NCBI RefSeq assembly: GCF_042683125.1
Contig: NZ_JBHUIY010000003.1
Location: 62,001-126,000 of the forward strand
DNA length: 64,000 bases
Source: Phaeospirillum tilakii
GTDB lineage: Bacteria > Pseudomonadota > Alphaproteobacteria > Rhodospirillales > Magnetospirillaceae
Direction of reading: 5' to 3'
A program made the position numbers and the translations under genes. This document shows positions 60,452 to 64,000 of this stretch, piece by piece. The notes below the pieces were generated by a model. The model saw only the letters and a list, made by a program, of their open reading frames with translations, did not search any database and was not told where the DNA came from. The number at the start of each line of letters is the position of its first letter. Within the stretch, counting starts at the first letter, position 1.

Positions 60452-62325
60452 GCCCGTCCCTCCCCGCCTTGCGCCTGTTTGCGGACATGGCCGAGCAGCG
60501 CCGTCACCGCCGCCGGAGTGATGCCCGGGATCCGCGCCGCCGCCGCCAGACTGTCCGGCCGCACCGCCTTCAGCTTCTGCCGCACCTCGTTCGACAGCGA
60601 GCCGATCGCATCATAATCGAGATCGGCCGGCAGGCTCAGTCCCTGCTCGGCGCGATAGGCGCGAATATCGGCCTCCTGGCGGGCGAGATAGCCGGCATAG
60701 GTTCCTTCCGCCTCCAGCACCTCGGCCAGGGCCGGATCGAGCCCTTCCAGCGCCGGCCACACCTGCCGCAGCCGGGCCAGATCAAGGTCGGGATAGGCCA
60801 GCAGGTCCCAGGCCGAGCGGGCCACCCCATCCTGGTTGATGGCGAGGCCGGCGCGGGCCAGTTCGGTCGGACTGGCGCTCACCCCCTTCAGCAGCGCCCG
60901 CCCCTCCTCCAGCCGCCGCACCTGTTCGGCGAAGGCGGTGGCGCGGACCGAACCGACACAGCCGGCCGCCAACCCGAGCGGAGTCAGCCGCTGGTCGGCA
61001 TTGTCGGCCCGCAGCAGCAGGCGGTATTCGGCCCGCGAAGTGAACATCCGATAAGGTTCGCTGGTGCCGCGCCCGACCAGATCGTCGATCATCACCCCGA
61101 GATAGGCGTCGGCGCGGTCGAGCAGCAGCGGCCCCTGGCCGCCGCAGGCGCGGGCGGCATTGATCCCGGCGACGATCCCCTGCCCCGCCGCTTCCTCGTA
61201 GCCGGTGGTGCCGTTGATCTGGCCGGCGAGATACAGCCCGGCCACCGCCCGGGTCTCCAGCGAGCGTTCCAGCGCGCGCGGATCGACGTAATCATATTCG
61301 ATCGCGTAGCCCGGCCGCAGCATCACGCAGCGTTCCAGCCCGGGGATGGTGGCGATCATCGCCGTCTGAACATCCGTCGGCAGCGAGGTCGAGATGCCGT
61401 TGGGATAGACGGTGTGATCGTCGAGCCCCTCCGGTTCGAGGAAGATCTGATGCCGCTCGCGGTCGGCAAAGCGGACGATCTTGTCCTCGATGCTGGGGCA
61501 GTAACGCGGCCCGGTGCCGCTGATCTGACCGGTATAGATCGGGGCGCGGTCGAGGTTGGCGCGGATCACCGCATGGGTGGCCGGAGTGGTGGCGGTGATG
61601 CCGCAGGCGATCTGCGGGGTGGTGATCCGTTCGGTCAGGAACGAGAACGGCACCGGCGGATCGTCGCCCGGCTGGCGGTCGAGGCTGTCCCAATCGATGG
61701 TGCGGCCGTCGAGTCGGGCCGGGGTCCCGGTCTTCAGCCGCCCCAGCGGCAGCCCCACCCGCCGCAGCGCCTCGGCCAGCCCGAGCGAGGGCGGCTCATC
61801 GATCCGGCCAGCCGGCCAGGTGTCGGCACCGAGATGGATCACCCCGTTGAGGAAGGTGCCGGTGGTGATCACCACCGCACCGCAGGCGAGGGTCCGGCCG
61901 TCGGCCAGCACCACCCCGCTCACCCGCCCGGCCTTGATCTCAAGGTCGGTGACGCTGGCTTCAAGCAGGTCGAGCCCGGCCACCGCGTCGAGCGCGGCGC
62001 GCATTTCGCGGCGATAGAGGGCGCGGTCGGCCTGGGCACGCGGCCCCCACACCGCCGGTCCCTTGGCCCGATTCAGCATGCGGAACTGGATCCCGGCGCG
62101 GTCGATCACCCGCCCCATCAGCCCGTCGAGGGCATCGATCTCGCGCACGATCTGGCCCTTGGCCAACCCGCCGATCGCCGGGTTGCACGACATCTCGCCA
62201 ATGGTGGCGAGACGGTCGGTCACCAGCACGGTGCGGGCTCCGACTCGCGCCGCCGCCGCCGCCGCCTCGCAGCCGGCATGGCCGGCCCCGATCACCACCA
62301 CGTCCCATTGTTTCACGTGAAACAT
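60448..62325 (-). CDS. mnmG: tRNA uridine-5-carboxymethylaminomethyl modification enzyme MnmG
   Basis: 625 residues. The FAD motif VIGAGHAGCEAAAAAARVG is at the N-terminus; MGRVIDRAGIQFRMLNRAKGP and YCPSIEDKIVRF are typical. With MnmE it makes the cmnm5 modification at U34 of certain tRNAs. The first codons (MFHVKQ) are encoded by a parS palindrome. The mnmE gene lies upstream, separated by repeat B4. Confidence 0.96.
   Translation of the reverse strand: MFHVKQWDVVVIGAGHAGCEAAAAAARVGARTVLVTDRLATIGEMSCNPAIGGLAKGQIVREIDALDGLMGRVIDRAGIQFRMLNRAKGPAVWGPRAQADRALYRREMRAALDAVAGLDLLEASVTDLEIKAGRVSGVVLADGRTLACGAVVITTGTFLNGVIHLGADTWPAGRIDEPPSLGLAEALRRVGLPLGRLKTGTPARLDGRTIDWDSLDRQPGDDPPVPFSFLTERITTPQIACGITATTPATHAVIRANLDRAPIYTGQISGTGPRYCPSIEDKIVRFADRERHQIFLEPEGLDDHTVYPNGISTSLPTDVQTAMIATIPGLERCVMLRPGYAIEYDYVDPRALERSLETRAVAGLYLAGQINGTTGYEEAAGQGIVAGINAARACGGQGPLLLDRADAYLGVMIDDLVGRGTSEPYRMFTSRAEYRLLLRADNADQRLTPLGLAAGCVGSVRATAFAEQVRRLEEGRALLKGVSASPTELARAGLAINQDGVARSAWDLLAYPDLDLARLRQVWPALEGLDPALAEVLEAEGTYAGYLARQEADIRAYRAEQGLSLPADLDYDAIGSLSNEVRQKLKAVRPDSLAAAARIPGITPAAVTALLGHVRKQAQGGEGRA
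62309..62324. promoter_or_regulatory. parS site 3, at the mnmG start
   Basis: TGTTTCACGTGAAACA is a perfect match to the consensus and a perfect palindrome. It spans codons 1-6 of mnmG (Met-Phe-His-Val-Lys region) on the minus strand. Confidence 0.95.
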
Positions 62326-62342
62326 CCTCTTCCTGACTGATC

Positions 62343-62543
62343 GCGCGGGCTGCCGCCCGCACCCGCCCGGAGGCGGAGCCTCCGGACCTCCCCTTTTTTC
62401 AAGGATTATTCAGGGAGCCCAAGGGTCATGAGCGGACGTGCCAGGCCATGCCCCGCCCTTATACCCCGGAGTTCTGTCAGGAACCAAAAAAGAAGGGGGT
62501 CCGGGGCATCGCCCCGGGTGGGTTCACGGGCGACAGCCCGTGC
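62343..62543. repeat. Family B palindromic repeat with a larger centre (B4)
   Basis: CGCGGGCTGCCGCCCGC and CCGGAGGCGGAGCCTCCGG, T-run, then a ~75-bp unique centre, then A-run, GGTCCGGGGCATCGCCCC and CACGGGCGACAGCCCGTG. It lies between mnmE and mnmG. Confidence 0.75.
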
Positions 62544-62554
62544 GTACTCCCCCC

Positions 62555-63880
62555 TCATTTACCGATGCAGAATTCGCCGAAGATCGCGTCGAGCAATTCC
62601 TCGCTATCGACCCGGCCGGTGATCCGGCCCAGTGCCGCCGCCGCCGCCCGCACCGCTTCGGCGGCGAGGCCGAGGTCGCCCCGGGCCGACCAGCCGTCGA
62701 GGGCGGCACGGGCTGCCTCGGCGGCGGCGCGGTGCCGGGACCGGGTCAGCAGCGGCGCGGCCCCCCCGGCCAGCCGCTGTTCGAGGGCAAGGGCGAGGTG
62801 GTCGAGCAGCGCCTCGATCCCGTCGCCCCGCCGCGCCGACACCGCCAGCGCCGGGCAGCCGGCGACGCAATCGGGCAACGGGGCCGTCACCAGTTCGCTC
62901 TTGTTGAGCAGCACCAGGGTGGCGTCGTCGATCATCGCCAGGGTGGCGGCGTCCAGCTCGGGCCAATGGGTAGCGTCGAACACCGCCAGCTTGAGGTCGG
63001 CCTGTTCGGCGCGGCGAAGGGCGCGGCGTACCCCTTCCGCCTCGATCGCCGCCTCGGCCTCGCGCAGGCCGGCGGTATCGGCCAGGATCGCCGGCCAGCC
63101 GCCGAGATCGAGATGGACCTCGATCACGTCGCGGGTGGTGCCGGCCTCGGCCGAGACGATCGCCGCCTCGCGTCCGGCCAGCCGGTTGAGCAGGCTCGAC
63201 TTGCCGGCGTTGGGGGCACCGATCAGGGTGATCTCGACCCCATCGCGTACCGCCTCGCCCCGCCGTCCGGCGGCGAGATGGGCGGCGAGGTCGGCGGCAA
63301 GAGCGGCCGCCTCGGCCTCGACCCGGGCGATCAGATCGTCGGGCAGATCCTCCTCGGCGAAATCGATCGCCGCCTCCAGCCGCGCCGCCAGCCCGACCAG
63401 CCGGGCCCGCCAAGCCTCGACCTCGCGGGCGAGGCCGCCTTCCATCTGCCGCAGCGCCTGCCGGCGCTGGGCGGCGGTTTCGGCCGCGACCAGATCGGCG
63501 ATCGCCTCGGCCTGGCTGAGGTCGATCTTGCCGGCGAGGAAGGCGCGGCGGCTGAACTCGCCCGGCTCGGCCGGACGCAGGCCGAGCCGTTCCAGTGCCG
63601 CCGCCAAAGCGCGGGCGACGGCGCGGCCGCCATGAAGCTGAAGCTCGACCACCGCCTCGCCGGTGAAGCTGTGGGGGGCGGGGAACCACAGCGCCAGCCC
63701 GTCATCGATCGGCTCGCCCGCCGCGTCGCGCAAGCGGACCCGGCCGGCCCGCCGGGGCGGCGGCAGCGGCCGGCCGCTCAGCGCCTCCAGCGCGGCGGCG
63801 CTGCCCGGACCGGACAGCCGCCACACCGCCACCCCGGCCCGCCCCGCCCCGCTGGCGAGGGCATAGATGGTGTCGGTCAT
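62555..63880 (-). CDS. mnmE: tRNA modification GTPase MnmE
   Basis: 441 residues. The G domain has GAPNAGKSSLLNRL, DTAGLRE and NKSE; the C-terminal FCIGK carries the conserved catalytic-type Cys. The N-terminal tetrahydrofolate-binding domain begins DTIYALASGAGRAGVAVWRL. It works as a complex with MnmG. Its start is 1 bp after the stop of the upstream gene. Confidence 0.96.
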   Translation of the reverse strand: MTDTIYALASGAGRAGVAVWRLSGPGSAAALEALSGRPLPPPRRAGRVRLRDAAGEPIDDGLALWFPAPHSFTGEAVVELQLHGGRAVARALAAALERLGLRPAEPGEFSRRAFLAGKIDLSQAEAIADLVAAETAAQRRQALRQMEGGLAREVEAWRARLVGLAARLEAAIDFAEEDLPDDLIARVEAEAAALAADLAAHLAAGRRGEAVRDGVEITLIGAPNAGKSSLLNRLAGREAAIVSAEAGTTRDVIEVHLDLGGWPAILADTAGLREAEAAIEAEGVRRALRRAEQADLKLAVFDATHWPELDAATLAMIDDATLVLLNKSELVTAPLPDCVAGCPALAVSARRGDGIEALLDHLALALEQRLAGGAAPLLTRSRHRAAAEAARAALDGWSARGDLGLAAEAVRAAAAALGRITGRVDSEELLDAIFGEFCIGK

Positions 63881-63881
63881 C

Positions 63882-64000
63882 TCAGGCGGTCAGCACCGGG
63901 GTCACCGGGCCATCGAGCAGCAGGCGCTCGACCCGCTCGCCCCGGCCGAGATGACGGTCGAGGATCTCGTCGATGTCGGCGATCGAGTCGAAGCGGTACC
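63882..64000 (-). CDS. Probable 2Fe-2S ferredoxin, C-terminal fragment (5' end outside window)
   Basis: Only the last 38 residues are visible (YRFDSIADIDEILDRHLGRG, then ERVERLLLDGPV). The pattern of a DID-EI-x-RHL-GxGE-xVERLLL ending is typical of thioredoxin-fold 2Fe-2S ferredoxins, but no cysteine lies in this part. It runs off the right edge. Confidence 0.45.
   Translation of the reverse strand, partial: YRFDSIADIDEILDRHLGRGERVERLLLDGPVTPVLTA

Overview
This is a GC-rich (roughly 70 percent by eye) chromosomal segment of an alphaproteobacterium, most likely a Rhodospirillales-type organism. The inference rests on several points: a parA-parB-rsmG-mnmG-mnmE cluster with parS palindromes, an Irr-type Fur protein, an LsrB/VtlR-like LysR gene beside trxB, the argD-argF-hslO operon, an IalB-family protein, TPR-sulfotransferase genes, and two families of GC-rich palindromic repeats between operons. 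No prophage, transposase, CRISPR array, rRNA or tRNA was recognised, and no photosynthesis genes are present. The species cannot be named from the sequence alone.

Layout. 1-2.0 kb: 3' end of a chemoreceptor gene, then a nucleotidyltransferase-like gene bracketed by two ~150 bp direct repeats. 2.0-8.0 kb: a small putative membrane protein, then a five-gene efflux operon (cecR-ybhG-ybhF-ybhS-ybhR type) with a palindromic operator before the TetR gene. 8.1-12.0 kb: an HD-GYP signalling protein and dapD-dapE-membrane protein (lysine/peptidoglycan). 12.3-24.1 kb: folE, a DUF3833 protein, a parvulin PPIase, cobM, gap-pgk, a lipoprotein, argD-argF-hslO, and a divergent MFS/LysR pair. 24.3-31.3 kb: grxC, a parS-like site, comF, a GT4 glycosyltransferase, nadA-nadC-nadB with a small exported protein, and a single-domain receiver. 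31.3-35.6 kb: a TPR glycosyltransferase-like protein, a TPR-sulfotransferase and an IalB protein.

35.6-39.9 kb: a structured RNA candidate with its own terminator, the lsrB/vtlR-like regulator, and a thiol-redox block (trxB, 2-Cys peroxiredoxin, CnoX-like thioredoxin, Trm112-like protein). 40.2-42.4 kb: glnK-amtB with sigma-54-like promoter motifs. 42.5-43.7 kb: divergent dps and irr with an ICE-like motif before irr. 44.0-51.5 kb: two envelope glycosyltransferases, a nitronate-monooxygenase/PfaD-like flavoprotein and a giant AsmA/DUF748-like protein. 51.6-53.5 kb: an atypical two-gene unit (Rossmann-like orphan plus dapA). 53.5-64 kb: Rrf2 regulator, dut, coaBC, ribA, ychJ-like gene, and the parB-parA-rsmG-mnmG-mnmE block, ending in the 3' end of a probable 2Fe-2S ferredoxin.

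Most genes lie on the minus strand in compact operons, many joined by 4-bp ATGA/GTGA stop-start overlaps. Several intergenic gaps are filled by the repeat families, called here A (seven loci, usually two inverted ~50 bp modules) and B (four loci, with built-in T-run hairpins). The par genes, three parS palindromes and rsmG/mnmG/mnmE suggest a replication-origin-proximal position. The observations most worth following are the three parS sites (one about 36 kb from the main cluster), the candidate sRNA beside the lsrB/vtlR-like gene, the repeat-bracketed nucleotidyltransferase cassette, the two repeat families, and the atypical orphan-dapA unit.
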